In this document: in pieces, positions 1 through 6,134 of the stretch | Layout: every line of letters begins with the position of its first letter | How positions within the stretch are numbered: position 1 is the stretch's first letter | NCBI GenBank assembly: GCA_021800575.1 | Contig: JAJYYW010000096.1 | Coordinates: forward strand, 1 to 6,134 | Reading direction: 5' to 3' | From: a bacterium | Lineage (GTDB): Bacteria; JAMCPX01 | DNA: 6,134 nt | Program-made: the position numbers and the translations under genes | Notes under the pieces: model-generated | Seen by the model: the letters and a program-made list of their open reading frames with translations, nothing else | Database searches by the model: none | What the model was told of the DNA's origin: nothing

Positions 1-109
1 GGAAGGGGATCTGATAGTTCCGATAGCCATGGAGAAGGGGCTGCGGTTTGCGATCCGGGAAGGCGGTAAGACCGTCGGTGCGGGTGTTGTCACGGAGATT
101 ATCGAGTAA
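1..109 (+). CDS. tuf: Elongation factor Tu, C-terminal end (partial)
   Basis: This is the last 35 codons of EF-Tu, the GTPase that brings aminoacyl-tRNA to the ribosomal A site; the 5' part lies outside the window. The reading frame begins at base 2 and ends at TAA 107-109. It gives the highly conserved end of domain 3, including [19 protein letters not shown] followed by KTVGAGVV and the terminal TEIIE. That ending is typical of bacterial EF-Tu. Only part of domain 3 is visible, so nothing can be said about the GTPase domain. No terminator is visible in the 22 bases before rpmG, so transcription probably continues into the downstream genes. Whether this is the only tuf copy cannot be told from here. 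Confidence 0.97.
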   Translation, partial: EGDLIVPIAMEKGLRFAIREGGKTVGAGVVTEIIE

Positions 110-131
110 AAACCGATTAAGGATATACATT

Positions 132-281
132 ATGAGAACATTGATTACCATGGCATGTACGGAGTGCAAAAACAGGAACTATACGACCTGGAAGAATAAA
201 AAAAACACACCGGACAGGATCGAATTAAAGAAATACTGTCCTCACTGCAGGAAACATACATCCCACAAGGAGACAAAATAG
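132..281 (+). CDS. rpmG: 50S ribosomal protein L33 (zinc-ribbon form)
   Basis: This encodes a 49-residue protein of the large ribosomal subunit, the usual length for L33. It carries two Cys pairs, C9-x2-C12 and C36-x2-C39, which form the zinc ribbon of the zinc-dependent L33 type. The conserved stretch [19 protein letters not shown] and the ending HTSHKETK are family hallmarks. The ATG at 132 is preferred over an in-frame upstream ATG at 48, which lies inside tuf. It is preceded by AAGGA at 119-123 with an 8-base spacing, and it gives the standard N-terminus. The gene lies 22 bases after tuf. Its TAG stop (279-281) shares two bases with the first two nucleotides of the downstream tRNA, so gene and tRNA must be made from one transcript or compete for it. 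The zinc form can be replaced by a zinc-free paralogue in some bacteria; none is seen here. Confidence 0.97.
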   Translation: MRTLITMACTECKNRNYTTWKNKKNTPDRIELKKYCPHCRKHTSHKETK

Positions 282-352
282 GTCAGTAGCTCAATTGGTA
301 GAGTACCGGTCTCCAAAACCGGCTGTTGGGGGTTCGAGTCCCTCCTGACCTG
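280..352 (+). tRNA. trpT: tRNA-Trp (anticodon CCA)
   Basis: The 73 bases fold as a complete cloverleaf. The acceptor stem is AGGTCAG (280-286) with CTGACCT (345-351), and the discriminator base is G352, as expected for bacterial tRNA-Trp. The D stem is GCTC/GAGT (289-292/301-304, one G-U pair). The anticodon stem is CCGGT/ACCGG (306-310/318-322) around loop CTCCAAA, with anticodon CCA at 313-315. The T stem is GGGGG/CCCTC (328-332/340-344) with loop TTCGAGT. The 3' CCA is not encoded, since AAT follows G352, so a CCA-adding enzyme is needed. The tRNA sits between rpmG and secE, so it is presumably cut out of a polycistronic mRNA. Its 5' end lies within the rpmG stop codon. Confidence 0.98.
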
Positions 353-373
353 AATTTATTACAGGATATAACT

Positions 374-577
374 ATGGAAAATGAATTGACGTTTACGGAA
401 AAAGTGAAAGGCTTTTTTAATGAGGTAGTTGCCGAATTAAAGAAGGTTACCTGGCCGACACGGAAACAGGTCACCACGTCCACGATCGTGGTCATTGTGG
501 TGGTCATTCTGACGGCAATCTATCTGAACGTAGTAGATCTCGGGTTTACCTACCTCATGAGTTTACTATTCAAATGA
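374..577 (+). CDS. secE: Preprotein translocase subunit SecE
   Basis: SecE is the essential small subunit of the SecYEG protein-conducting channel in the inner membrane. The 67-residue product is the short form with one membrane segment (E. coli SecE has three). Residues 7-35 form the amphipathic cytoplasmic helix, with the family signature around FFNEVVAELKKVTWPTRKQ (residues 14-32). A hydrophobic segment rich in Val and Ile spans about residues 37-62. The ATG at 374 is preceded by AGGA at 363-366. An earlier in-frame ATG at 326 lies inside the tRNA and is not credible. The gene starts 21 bases after the tRNA and overlaps nusG by ATGA at 574-577, as in many bacterial secE-nusG pairs. Confidence 0.97.
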   Translation: MENELTFTEKVKGFFNEVVAELKKVTWPTRKQVTTSTIVVIVVVILTAIYLNVVDLGFTYLMSLLFK

Positions 578-1107
578 AGTGGTATGTCGTTCACACATAT
601 TCCGGTTACGAGGAAAAGATAAAGACGGGGCTTGCCGCCAAGATCAAGGGGCTGGGCAGGGATAACCTGTTCGGCGATATCCTTGTTCCGCAGGCGGATG
701 TCATCGAGATTGTCAACGGTGTCAAGAAGAAATCCAAGCAGAAATTCTTTCCCGGATATATCCTGATACAGCTTGAACCCACGGAAGAGGCATTCCATAT
801 TGTGAAGTCCACACCCATGGTGACCGGGTTTGTCGGCGGGGGAAAGGATATAAAGTCCATCCCGTCTGTTCCCGACGATGAGGTGGAAAAACTCAAGGTG
901 GAAATACAGGAACGGGCTGTCAAGCCGAAGCCCAAGCTTTCGTTTGAAGCCGGCGAGAGCGTCCGGGTCATCGACGGTCCCTTTGCAAGTTTTAACGGGG
1001 TCGTTGAGGAAGTGAAAGCAGACAAAGGGAGGCTGAGAGTGCTCGTGAGCATTTTCGGAAGGTCGACCCCCGTCGAAGTCAATTTTAACCAGGTAGAAAA
1101 GAATTAA
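574..1107 (+). CDS. nusG: Transcription termination/antitermination factor NusG
   Basis: NusG binds RNA polymerase to suppress pausing and links it to Rho or to the leading ribosome. The product is 177 residues (E. coli 181). The N-terminal NGN domain spans about residues 1-110, opening with MKWYVVHTYSGYEEK and carrying the FFPGYILIQL and MVTGFVGG motifs that contact the polymerase clamp. The C-terminal KOW domain (about 122-177) contains FEAGESVRVIDGPFASFNG and VSIFGRSTPVEVNF. F161 in SIFG matches E. coli F165, which is used for Rho and S10 binding. There is no LoaP/RfaH-like divergence, so this is the housekeeping paralogue. The start overlaps the secE stop (ATGA), and the bases just upstream lack a clear Shine-Dalgarno sequence, so translation probably depends on ribosomes finishing secE. 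Confidence 0.98.
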   Translation: MKWYVVHTYSGYEEKIKTGLAAKIKGLGRDNLFGDILVPQADVIEIVNGVKKKSKQKFFPGYILIQLEPTEEAFHIVKSTPMVTGFVGGGKDIKSIPSVPDDEVEKLKVEIQERAVKPKPKLSFEAGESVRVIDGPFASFNGVVEEVKADKGRLRVLVSIFGRSTPVEVNFNQVEKN

Positions 1108-1119
1108 AGGAGACATATA

Positions 1120-1545
1120 ATGGCGAAAACAGCAATTGCCAAGGTCAAATTACAGATACCCGCGGGAAAGGCAAATCCTGCACCGCCGGTCGGACCGGCT
1201 CTCGGTCAGCATGGTGCGAATATCATGGAATTCTGCAAAGCGTTCAACGCCAAGACAGCCAAGATGCAGGAGGGCCTGATCATCCCGGCCCTGGTGACCA
1301 TTTACTCGGACAGGAGCTTTACGTTTATCACAAAGACCCCGCCCGCGTCGGTGCTGATCAAAATGGCATTGAAGCTGGAAAAAGGATCGGGCGATGCCAA
1401 GAAGAACAAGGTGGGCAAGATAACCAAGGATCAGGTTATTGAGATCGCGAAGCAGAAAATGACGGATCTCAGTGCGTACGATATCGACAACGCGGTCAAG
1501 ATCATCGAAGGTACGGCACGAAGCATGGGTATAGAAATCATTTAA
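1120..1545 (+). CDS. rplK: 50S ribosomal protein L11
   Basis: L11 binds the GTPase-associated region of 23S rRNA at the base of the L7/L12 stalk. The 141 residues match the family length (E. coli 142). The N-terminal domain carries the proline-rich [14 protein letters not shown] motif (residues 19-32), with P22, P23 and P26 at the site where thiostrepton-type antibiotics bind. [12 protein letters not shown] follows it. The C-terminal rRNA-binding domain has [13 protein letters not shown] and ends in [13 protein letters not shown]. The start at 1120 has a strong Shine-Dalgarno AAAGGAG (1106-1112) that overlaps the nusG stop. The gap from nusG is only 12 bases. In E. coli the L1 repressor site lies in the rplK leader; I could not identify an equivalent structure here. 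Confidence 0.98.
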   Translation: MAKTAIAKVKLQIPAGKANPAPPVGPALGQHGANIMEFCKAFNAKTAKMQEGLIIPALVTIYSDRSFTFITKTPPASVLIKMALKLEKGSGDAKKNKVGKITKDQVIEIAKQKMTDLSAYDIDNAVKIIEGTARSMGIEII

Positions 1546-1559
1546 GGCGGTGTCAAAGC

Positions 1560-2246
1560 ATGAAAATACACGGCAAGATATACAAAGAGGCAAGCAAGCA
1601 GGTGGAGTCGGGCAAGTTGTACGAAGTCAAGGAAGGCCTGGAGCTGCTGAAGAATCTCAAGGGTCCCAAGTTCGATGAAACCGTCGAACTGGCGGTCAAC
1701 CTGGGGATCGATACCAAGCAGACGGATCAGAACATCCGCGGAACCGTTGTCCTTCCCCATGGACTGGGCAAGCAGGTCAAGGTGCTGGTGTTCACCAAGA
1801 ATGAAAAAGAGGCGCTCGATGCAGGTGCGGATTTCGCCGGCGGTGAGGAACTCGTCAACAAGGTTCTCGGGGGCTGGATTGATTTCGATACGGTCATCGC
1901 GACGCCGGATCTCATGGGCATGGTCAGTAAGCTCGGAAAGATACTGGGTCCAAAAAAGCTGATGCCGAACCCGAAGCTCGGGACCGTGACCTTCGAAGTT
2001 GCGCGCGCGGTCAAAGAGTCGAAGGCCGGCAAGGTCGAGCTCAAGAATGACAAGGGCGGCGTTGTGCATCTTGCCATCGGCAAGAAGTCATTCCCCGGGG
2101 AGAGGCTTGCGGAGAACTTTCACGCGATCATGGACCGGTTGAAGTCTATAAAACCCGCAACAAGCAAGGGGCAGTTTTTGAAGAGTGCGTACCTGTCCAC
2201 GACCATGGGGCCAAGCGTAAAAATTTCGATTCAGGATTACCGATAA
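1560..2246 (+). CDS. rplA: 50S ribosomal protein L1
   Basis: L1 forms the mobile L1 stalk that guides deacylated tRNA from the E site, and in many bacteria it represses its own mRNA. The product has 228 residues (E. coli 234). The L1 signature occurs at about residues 115-142, with TPDLMGMVSKLGKILGP followed by KKLMPNPKLGTVT. The rRNA-contacting TMG triplet falls at residues 215-217 (E. coli 217-219). The ATG at 1560 is preceded by AAGGCGGTG, which directly follows and overlaps the rplK stop; the gap is 14 bases. The gene ends with tandem stop codons TAA TAA (2244-2249). Pairing with rplK is the conserved arrangement. No odd residues or truncation are seen. Confidence 0.98.
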   Translation: MKIHGKIYKEASKQVESGKLYEVKEGLELLKNLKGPKFDETVELAVNLGIDTKQTDQNIRGTVVLPHGLGKQVKVLVFTKNEKEALDAGADFAGGEELVNKVLGGWIDFDTVIATPDLMGMVSKLGKILGPKKLMPNPKLGTVTFEVARAVKESKAGKVELKNDKGGVVHLAIGKKSFPGERLAENFHAIMDRLKSIKPATSKGQFLKSAYLSTTMGPSVKISIQDYR

Positions 2247-2273
2247 TAAAGCACGGATGCGGAGGTTTTAGGT

Positions 2274-2798
2274 ATGAACAAACAGTCAAAAGGTAATGTT
2301 GTCACCGATATACGGGAGAAGATATTGAAATCAAAAGCCATCTTTATAACCGAATACAAGGGTTTAAAAGTCGGCGAATTGACGAACATGCGGCGGGAGC
2401 TTCGTTCGAGAAAAGGCGATCTGAAGATCACCAAGAATACGCTGTTTCTGCGCGCAGCACAGGGGATTCTTCCGGCCATCGATGCAAAGGTGCTGACCGG
2501 TTCGACGGCAGTGATGTTTTCGTACGATGACCCCGCGGCGGTCGTCAAGCAGATCGTCGGGTTTTCCAGAAACAACCCGCTGCTGGTCATCAAGGGCGGC
2601 GTCATGAACAGTGATTTCCTGTCTCCCGACAAGGTCAGCCTGCTGGCGACCCTTCCCGAGAAGGAGGTGCTCATCGCCATACTGCTCGGAACGATCAGTG
2701 CGCCGATATCGAGACTGGTCTATGCGCTCTCGTCACCGGTGTCGGGTCTTATCAATGTACTCAATGGAATTTTGCAAACCAAACAAACAAATAAATAA
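2274..2798 (+). CDS. rplJ: 50S ribosomal protein L10 (stalk base)
   Basis: L10 anchors the L7/L12 dimers to 23S rRNA. The product has 174 residues (E. coli 165). The rRNA-binding globular part covers about residues 1-130. It includes [20 protein letters not shown] (21-40) and the conserved [12 protein letters not shown] (51-62). The C-terminal stretch from about residue 140 to 174 is predicted to be the helix on which L7/L12 dimers dock; their number cannot be read off reliably. The ATG at 2274 has Shine-Dalgarno GGAGGT (2261-2266) seven bases upstream. Only 27 bases separate it from rplA, so the long L10-binding mRNA leader known from E. coli is not present as a separate intergenic element. 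Confidence 0.97.
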   Translation: MNKQSKGNVVTDIREKILKSKAIFITEYKGLKVGELTNMRRELRSRKGDLKITKNTLFLRAAQGILPAIDAKVLTGSTAVMFSYDDPAAVVKQIVGFSRNNPLLVIKGGVMNSDFLSPDKVSLLATLPEKEVLIAILLGTISAPISRLVYALSSPVSGLINVLNGILQTKQTNK

Positions 2799-2800
2799 AT

Positions 2801-2808
2801 GAGGAGGT
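2801..2808 (+). promoter_or_regulatory. Strong ribosome binding site of rplL
   Basis: GAGGAGGT lies four bases before the rplL ATG and two bases after the rplJ stop. It is the most extended Shine-Dalgarno sequence in the window. This fits the known need for several L7/L12 copies per ribosome against one L10, although the link to expression level is an inference. It also fixes the ATG at 2813 as the main start. Confidence 0.85.
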
Positions 2809-2812
2809 AGAA

Positions 2813-3241
2813 ATGGCTACAAAGGAAGAACTTGCGGAGAAGAATGTAACGATGAGTAAAGAGGACATTCTGGGTGCTATATCGAAGATGAATGTACTGG
2901 AGCTTGCGGAACTGGTCAAGGCGTTGGAGGACAAGTTCGGTATTAAGGCTGCGGCAATGCCGGTGATGGGCGCGGCCGCTCCTGCAGCGGCGCAGGGTGC
3001 ACAGCAGGCACAGCAGCCCGCCGAGGAACAGACCGAGTTTACCGTGACGCTCGCAGCATCGGGAGCCGAGAAGATCAAAGTCATTAAAGAGATCAGGACG
3101 ATAACGAACCTCGGATTGAAAGAAGCGAAGGAACTGGTTGAGGGTGCTCCAAAGGTTGTCAAAGAGGGTGTATCCAAGGAAGACGCAGCAAAAATCAAAC
3201 AGCAGCTTGAGGCGGTTGGAGCAAAGGTAGAAATTAAATAA
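2813..3241 (+). CDS. rplL: 50S ribosomal protein L7/L12
   Basis: L7/L12 is the multi-copy stalk protein that recruits and stimulates translational GTPases. The product has 142 residues, longer than the usual 120-130. The dimerisation domain that docks on L10 is about residues 15-47, with [20 protein letters not shown] flexible hinge of about residues 46-73 is rich in Ala, Gln and Pro ([21 protein letters not shown]). The C-terminal factor-binding domain (about 74-142) has the conserved [20 protein letters not shown] and the ending VGAKVEIK. The excess length lies in the N-terminal extension (about 13 residues) and the hinge. An in-frame ATG at 2852 begins a second L7/L12-like N-terminus (MSKEDIL) and could give a 129-residue form. 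The ATG at 2813 is preferred because of its strong Shine-Dalgarno sequence. Confidence 0.97.
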   Translation: MATKEELAEKNVTMSKEDILGAISKMNVLELAELVKALEDKFGIKAAAMPVMGAAAPAAAQGAQQAQQPAEEQTEFTVTLAASGAEKIKVIKEIRTITNLGLKEAKELVEGAPKVVKEGVSKEDAAKIKQQLEAVGAKVEIK

Positions 3242-3253
3242 CCATTAACAGCC

Positions 3254-3267
3254 TCATATCTCATATC
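3254..3267 (+). repeat. Short tandem repeat, two 7-base units
   Basis: TCATATC occurs twice in direct succession just after rplL, followed by a T-rich run. Two copies of a 7-mer may be chance. No function is assigned. Confidence 0.4.
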
Positions 3268-3307
3268 TTGTTTTTTTCCCGGAGGATTACCTGCGAGACT
3301 CCGACTC

Positions 3308-3346
3308 CAGCCGGACGTTCCGTCATGCATGGCGGAATGACGGCTG
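3308..3346 (+). promoter_or_regulatory. Long hairpin in the rpoB leader
   Basis: The inner stem is CGTTCCGTCA (3316-3325) with TGGCGGAATG (3330-3339): ten pairs including two G-U, closed by tetraloop TGCA. The outer stem is CAGCCG (3308-3313) with CGGCTG (3341-3346), six perfect pairs. They are separated by a small internal loop (GA on the left, A on the right). No T run follows directly, so it is not an intrinsic terminator by itself. Its size and position between rplL and rpoB suit an RNase III processing site or half of an attenuator switch; both roles are inferred. It could also be a remnant of a dispersed palindromic repeat. Confidence 0.6.
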
Positions 3347-3399
3347 TCGTGTGCCGGATGACCGGGGAAGGGGTGCGCTTTTCCGCCCGCCGTCTTTTT
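3339..3399 (+). terminator. Possible attenuator arm before rpoB
   Basis: GACGGC (3339-3344) is perfectly complementary to GCCGTC (3389-3394), which is followed at once by TTTTT (3395-3399). The pairing would enclose a 44-base branched loop containing the CCGG-ATGA-CCGG hairpin and possibly GGGTG/CGCCC. It excludes the long hairpin at 3308-3346, which uses the same bases. The stem is short and the loop is large, so efficiency as a terminator is doubtful; it is listed as a candidate only. Confidence 0.25.
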
Positions 3400-3453
3400 C
3401 AGGGGGCTGCTCCTGGACGCCGGGTGTGTTTTGATAACCTATTTATTCCGTGA

Positions 3454-3460
3454 GGGAGGT
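3454..3460 (+). promoter_or_regulatory. Ribosome binding site of rpoB
   Basis: GGGAGGT precedes the rpoB ATG with a rather long spacing (11 bases from GGAGG to ATG). An in-frame GTG at 3450-3452 lies just upstream of this motif and has no Shine-Dalgarno sequence of its own, so the ATG at 3471 is the better start. Confidence 0.75.
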
Positions 3461-3470
3461 AACGAATAGT

Positions 3471-6134
3471 ATGGCCACCAAAGAGTATAATAAATCCGCT
3501 GCACTGAGAAAGGATTTCCGGAAATTCCAGACGTTGATGGACATCCCGGATCTGATCGAGGTGCAGTTAAATTCATTTCATCAGTTTTTGCAGACGGACA
3601 CGAATCCCGAAGAACGTAAGAACTATGGTCTGCAGGCTGCGTTCAACGCGGTTTTCCCGATCAAAGACTACAATGAAACCGCTTCGCTGGAATTCGTGCG
3701 GTACATCCTGGATCCCCCCGCGTACGATGTGGACGAATGCAAGGAGAAAGCGCTGACCTATACCATGCCCATGAAGATCATGGTACGGCTGATCCTGAAG
3801 GACGTGGATCCCGAGACGAAGACTAAGACCGTCCGGGACATCAAGGAACAGGAGGTCTTTTTCGGCGATCTTCCGATCATGACATCGAACGGTACCTTCA
3901 TCATCAACGGCATCGAGCGTGTTATCGTGAGCCAGCTCCACCGCTCCCCGGGCGTCTTCTTCGAATACGATAAGCTCAAGATCCAGAGCACCGGCCGGCC
4001 GGTGTACATGGCGCGCATCATTCCCTACGAAGGCTCGTGGCTCGATTTCGAGTTCGACCAGAAGGACATCATGTACGTCAAGGTCGACAAGAAGAAAAAA
4101 TTCTACGCGACCGTTGTTCTCAAGGCCCTCGGGTATACCGAGGAAGATATCCTGCGCAGGTTTTACAAGACAGAAACGGTCAGGCTCAGGGACAACACGA
4201 TCGTTTTTGAGCCGGACTACGATCTTCTGCTGAACAGGAGGTTCAGCGTTGATATCGCGGACCCGGCGTCGGGCGAGGTCATCGTACCCGCGGGCACCAA
4301 GATTAACCGCAATCTTGCACGGCGGATCATATCCCGCAAGGTGAAACAGCTGACCGTCAAGTATGAGGACATCGACGGCAGGGTGTCCGTACAGGACGTG
4401 AAGGACAGCAGCGGCAACGTCCTTCTGAAGTGCAACGAGAGCATCACGCGGGAGATCTATGAGAAGATCCTCGGCAATAAAATAGATAAACTCGAATTCA
4501 TTTATTTCGACAACATTTCCATCAGCGGCAGTATCCGCGAGACCCTTCTCCTCGACCGGATCAAGGAGAAGCAGGAGGCCATCGAGGAATTTTACGCAAA
4601 ATTGAAACCGAACGAGTCCTATACGCCCGAGATAGCTCAGTTTTTCTTCGAGGACATGTTCTTTACCAAAACACGGTACAACCTGACCCGGGTCGGTCGG
4701 CTCAAGATGAACAGCCGGCTGGGCAAGGACATCCCGCTCGACGTGACGACGCTGACGAAAGAAGACATTATCGATACGGTCAGGTATCTGTTCGAGCTGA
4801 AGAACGGCAAGGGCGAAGTGGATGATATCGATCACCTCAGCAACCGGCGGGTGAGGACCGTGGGCGAGCTGCTGGAAAACCAGTTCAAGCTCGGTCTTCT
4901 GAGAATGGCAAAGACGGTCAAAGAGAAATTTACACATGACCTGCAGACCCTGATGCCGTCGGAGCTGATCAACCCGAAACCGGTTACCGCTGCGATTAAG
5001 GAGTTCTTTGGCGGCAGCCAGCTCTCACAGTTCATGGATCAGACCAATCCGCTTGCCGAGATCACGCACAAGCGGAGACTGTCCGCGCTCGGGCCCGGAG
5101 GCTTGACCAGGGAACGCGCCGGTTTCGAGGTCAGGGACGTTCACACGACTCACTACGGCAGGATATGCCCGATCGAGACTCCAGAAGGTCCGAACATCGG
5201 TCTGATAGCGTCCATGAGCACCTACGCACGGGTTGATGAGTTCGGCTTCCTGCGGACCCCGTACCGGGTGGTGAAGAACGCTGTCGCCCTGGACGAGATC
5301 ACGTACATCTCGGCGATTGACGAGGAGAACAAGACGATAGCCCAGGCGAATACCATGCTCGACGGCAAGAACAGGATCGTTGAGGAGTATGTTGCGGCGC
5401 GCAGGAACGGGGACTTCCTCATGGTTCACCGGGACGAGGTGGATTTCATGGACGTTTCCCCTGCACAGCTTGTGTCCGCCGCGGCTGCACTGATCCCCTT
5501 CCTCGAACACGATGACGCCAACAGGGCACTGATGGGATCCAACATGCAGCGGCAGGCGGTTCCCCTGATCAAGACCGAGGCGCCGCTTGTTGCAACCGGG
5601 ATCGAGAGCTACGTGGCACGGAACTCCGGTGTCGTTCTGACCGCGGAAGACGATGGTGTCGTCACGTCGGTCGATGCGCGGAAGATCGTCGTTCAGTACC
5701 CGAACAAGACCAAGGGACCGACCGTCAAGATTTACAATCTCCACAAGTTCCAGAAGTCAAACCAGGGAACGTGTCTGAATCAGGCGCCGACCGTACAGGT
5801 AGGACAGCGTATCAAAAAGGGAGACATCATTGCCGACGGTGCGGCCGTTGCCAACGGCGAACTTGCGCTGGGACGCAACGTCTTGGTCGCGTTCATGCCG
5901 TGGGGAGGCTACAACTACGAGGACTCCATCCTGGTCAGCGAAAAGATCAACAAAGAGGACGTCTTTACTTCGGTCCATATCGAAGAGTATGAATGTGCCG
6001 CCCGTGAACTCAAGGTCGGCAGGGAAGAGATAACAAGGGACATACCGAATGTCAGCGAAGACAGCCTCCGGGACCTCGACGAGAGCGGTATCGTCCGGAT
6101 AGGCGCCGAGGTGAAACCGGGCGATATCCTGGTC
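3471..6134 (+). CDS. rpoB: RNA polymerase beta subunit (5' part, truncated by window edge)
   Basis: The beta subunit forms one pincer and half of the active site of RNA polymerase. 888 codons are present without interruption (E. coli beta has 1342 residues); the flap tip, C-terminal switch and clamp parts lie beyond the edge. The start reads [16 protein letters not shown]. The N-terminal rifampicin-site strand has [20 protein letters not shown]. The main rifampicin region is at residues 514-540, with [20 protein letters not shown] then [10 protein letters not shown]520, F521, D523, H533, R536, S538 and L540 match sensitive-type E. coli residues, while T525 and A529 replace E. coli N518 and S522. 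[14 protein letters not shown] follows. The acidic pair E817-D818 in [12 protein letters not shown] matches E. coli E813-D814 near the active site. rpoC is expected downstream but is not visible. Confidence 0.99.
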   Translation, partial: MATKEYNKSAALRKDFRKFQTLMDIPDLIEVQLNSFHQFLQTDTNPEERKNYGLQAAFNAVFPIKDYNETASLEFVRYILDPPAYDVDECKEKALTYTMPMKIMVRLILKDVDPETKTKTVRDIKEQEVFFGDLPIMTSNGTFIINGIERVIVSQLHRSPGVFFEYDKLKIQSTGRPVYMARIIPYEGSWLDFEFDQKDIMYVKVDKKKKFYATVVLKALGYTEEDILRRFYKTETVRLRDNTIVFEPDYDLLLNRRFSVDIADPASGEVIVPAGTKINRNLARRIISRKVKQLTVKYEDIDGRVSVQDVKDSSGNVLLKCNESITREIYEKILGNKIDKLEFIYFDNISISGSIRETLLLDRIKEKQEAIEEFYAKLKPNESYTPEIAQFFFEDMFFTKTRYNLTRVGRLKMNSRLGKDIPLDVTTLTKEDIIDTVRYLFELKNGKGEVDDIDHLSNRRVRTVGELLENQFKLGLLRMAKTVKEKFTHDLQTLMPSELINPKPVTAAIKEFFGGSQLSQFMDQTNPLAEITHKRRLSALGPGGLTRERAGFEVRDVHTTHYGRICPIETPEGPNIGLIASMSTYARVDEFGFLRTPYRVVKNAVALDEITYISAIDEENKTIAQANTMLDGKNRIVEEYVAARRNGDFLMVHRDEVDFMDVSPAQLVSAAAALIPFLEHDDANRALMGSNMQRQAVPLIKTEAPLVATGIESYVARNSGVVLTAEDDGVVTSVDARKIVVQYPNKTKGPTVKIYNLHKFQKSNQGTCLNQAPTVQVGQRIKKGDIIADGAAVANGELALGRNVLVAFMPWGGYNYEDSILVSEKINKEDVFTSVHIEEYECAARELKVGREEITRDIPNVSEDSLRDLDESGIVRIGAEVKPGDILV

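Larger units (their letters stand above)
3242..3470 (+). other. rplL-rpoB intergenic region / rpoB leader
   Basis: This 229-base stretch has no credible gene. It begins AT-rich, with a 7-base tandem repeat (TCATATC twice, 3254-3267) and a T7 run (3271-3277) that is not preceded by a GC-rich stem. It then becomes GC-rich and structured: CGGAG/CTCCG (3280-3284/3299-3303), a 16-bp hairpin (3308-3346), CCGG-ATGA-CCGG (3354-3365), a T5 run (3395-3399), and CAGG/CCTG (3400-3403/3412-3415). It ends with the rpoB Shine-Dalgarno sequence. In E. coli the same gap holds an attenuator and an RNase III cleavage site, so a similar role is plausible. I found no convincing -35/-10 promoter pair. Confidence 0.7.

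Noticed and set aside
345..372. Promoter-like CTGACC (345-350), 16 bases, TATAAC (367-372) before secE
   Set aside because: The -35 lies in the tRNA acceptor stem, and the start point would fall just inside secE after its ATG. The resemblance is probably chance.
550..1116. 188-codon open frame on the minus strand over nusG
   Set aside because: It overlaps nusG completely; nusG is certain from its NGN and KOW motifs.
1116..1121. Perfect TATAAT overlapping the rplK start codon
   Set aside because: There is no -35 at a suitable distance, and transcription would begin inside rplK.
1185..1199. Palindrome GCCGGTC-G-GACCGGC in rplK
   Set aside because: It encodes the invariant PPVGPA motif of L11, so the symmetry follows from codon choice; there is no sign of a separate function.
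3271..3277. T7 run after rplL as an intrinsic terminator
   Set aside because: The bases upstream are AT-rich, and the best stem (GAGGC 3209-3213 with GCCTC 3251-3255) is short with a 37-base loop and is not adjacent to the T run.
3268..3453. 61-codon open frame in the rplL-rpoB gap
   Set aside because: It would need a TTG start with no Shine-Dalgarno sequence, has a low-quality Arg/Pro-rich product, and lies over the structured leader.
3989..4004. 16-base perfect palindrome CACCGGCCGGCCGGTG in rpoB
   Set aside because: It lies within conserved rpoB coding sequence (STGRPVY) and is explained by GC-rich codons. It is a single copy with no partner.
3573..4937. 454-codon open frame on the minus strand within rpoB
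   Set aside because: It is the antisense shadow of the strongly conserved rpoB frame. Codon composition of the GC-rich gene keeps the opposite frame free of stops; the product resembles no known family and has no ribosome binding site.
5025..5744. 239-codon open frame on the minus strand within rpoB
   Set aside because: It is another antisense shadow of rpoB, with no family resemblance and no supporting start signal.

Overview
The window is a continuous stretch of the bacterial core translation/transcription gene cluster, entirely on the + strand: tuf (3' end only) - rpmG - tRNA-Trp(CCA) - secE - nusG - rplK - rplA - rplJ - rplL - rpoB (5' two thirds, running off the right edge). All proteins are recognisable from conserved family motifs, with no frameshift, inserted element or foreign gene. 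Gene order (an L33 gene and tRNA-Trp between tuf and secE) and protein style suggest a Gram-negative-type bacterium of the Deltaproteobacteria/Desulfobacterota kind. That placement is an inference from order and residue similarity; I cannot fix the genus.

Layout: 1-109 is the EF-Tu C-terminus. Bases 132-281 encode the zinc-ribbon form of ribosomal protein L33. The tRNA-Trp gene (280-352) begins inside the rpmG stop codon. After 21 bases come secE and nusG, which overlap as ATGA. rplK, rplA, rplJ and rplL follow with gaps of 12, 14, 27 and 14 bases, each with a clear Shine-Dalgarno sequence. The only long non-coding stretch is the 229-base rplL-rpoB gap (3242-3470). It carries a 16-bp hairpin and several competing pairings next to a short T run, which fits a processing or attenuation region. 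rpoB starts at 3471 and 888 codons are present, including the rifampicin-region core.

Together the genes supply an elongation factor, the ribosomal L33 protein, the L1 stalk (L1), the GTPase-associated stalk (L11, L10, L7/L12), a tRNA, the SecE translocon subunit, the transcription factor NusG and the RNA polymerase beta subunit. No internal promoter was convincing, so expression probably comes from upstream (tuf side) and is adjusted by RNA processing, translational coupling and possibly attenuation before rpoB.

I see no undescribed multi-gene system here. The points most worth a second look are the rpmG stop/tRNA overlap, where RNase P cleavage would split the stop codon, the structured rpoB leader, and an L7/L12 with an N-terminal extension and a possible second start.
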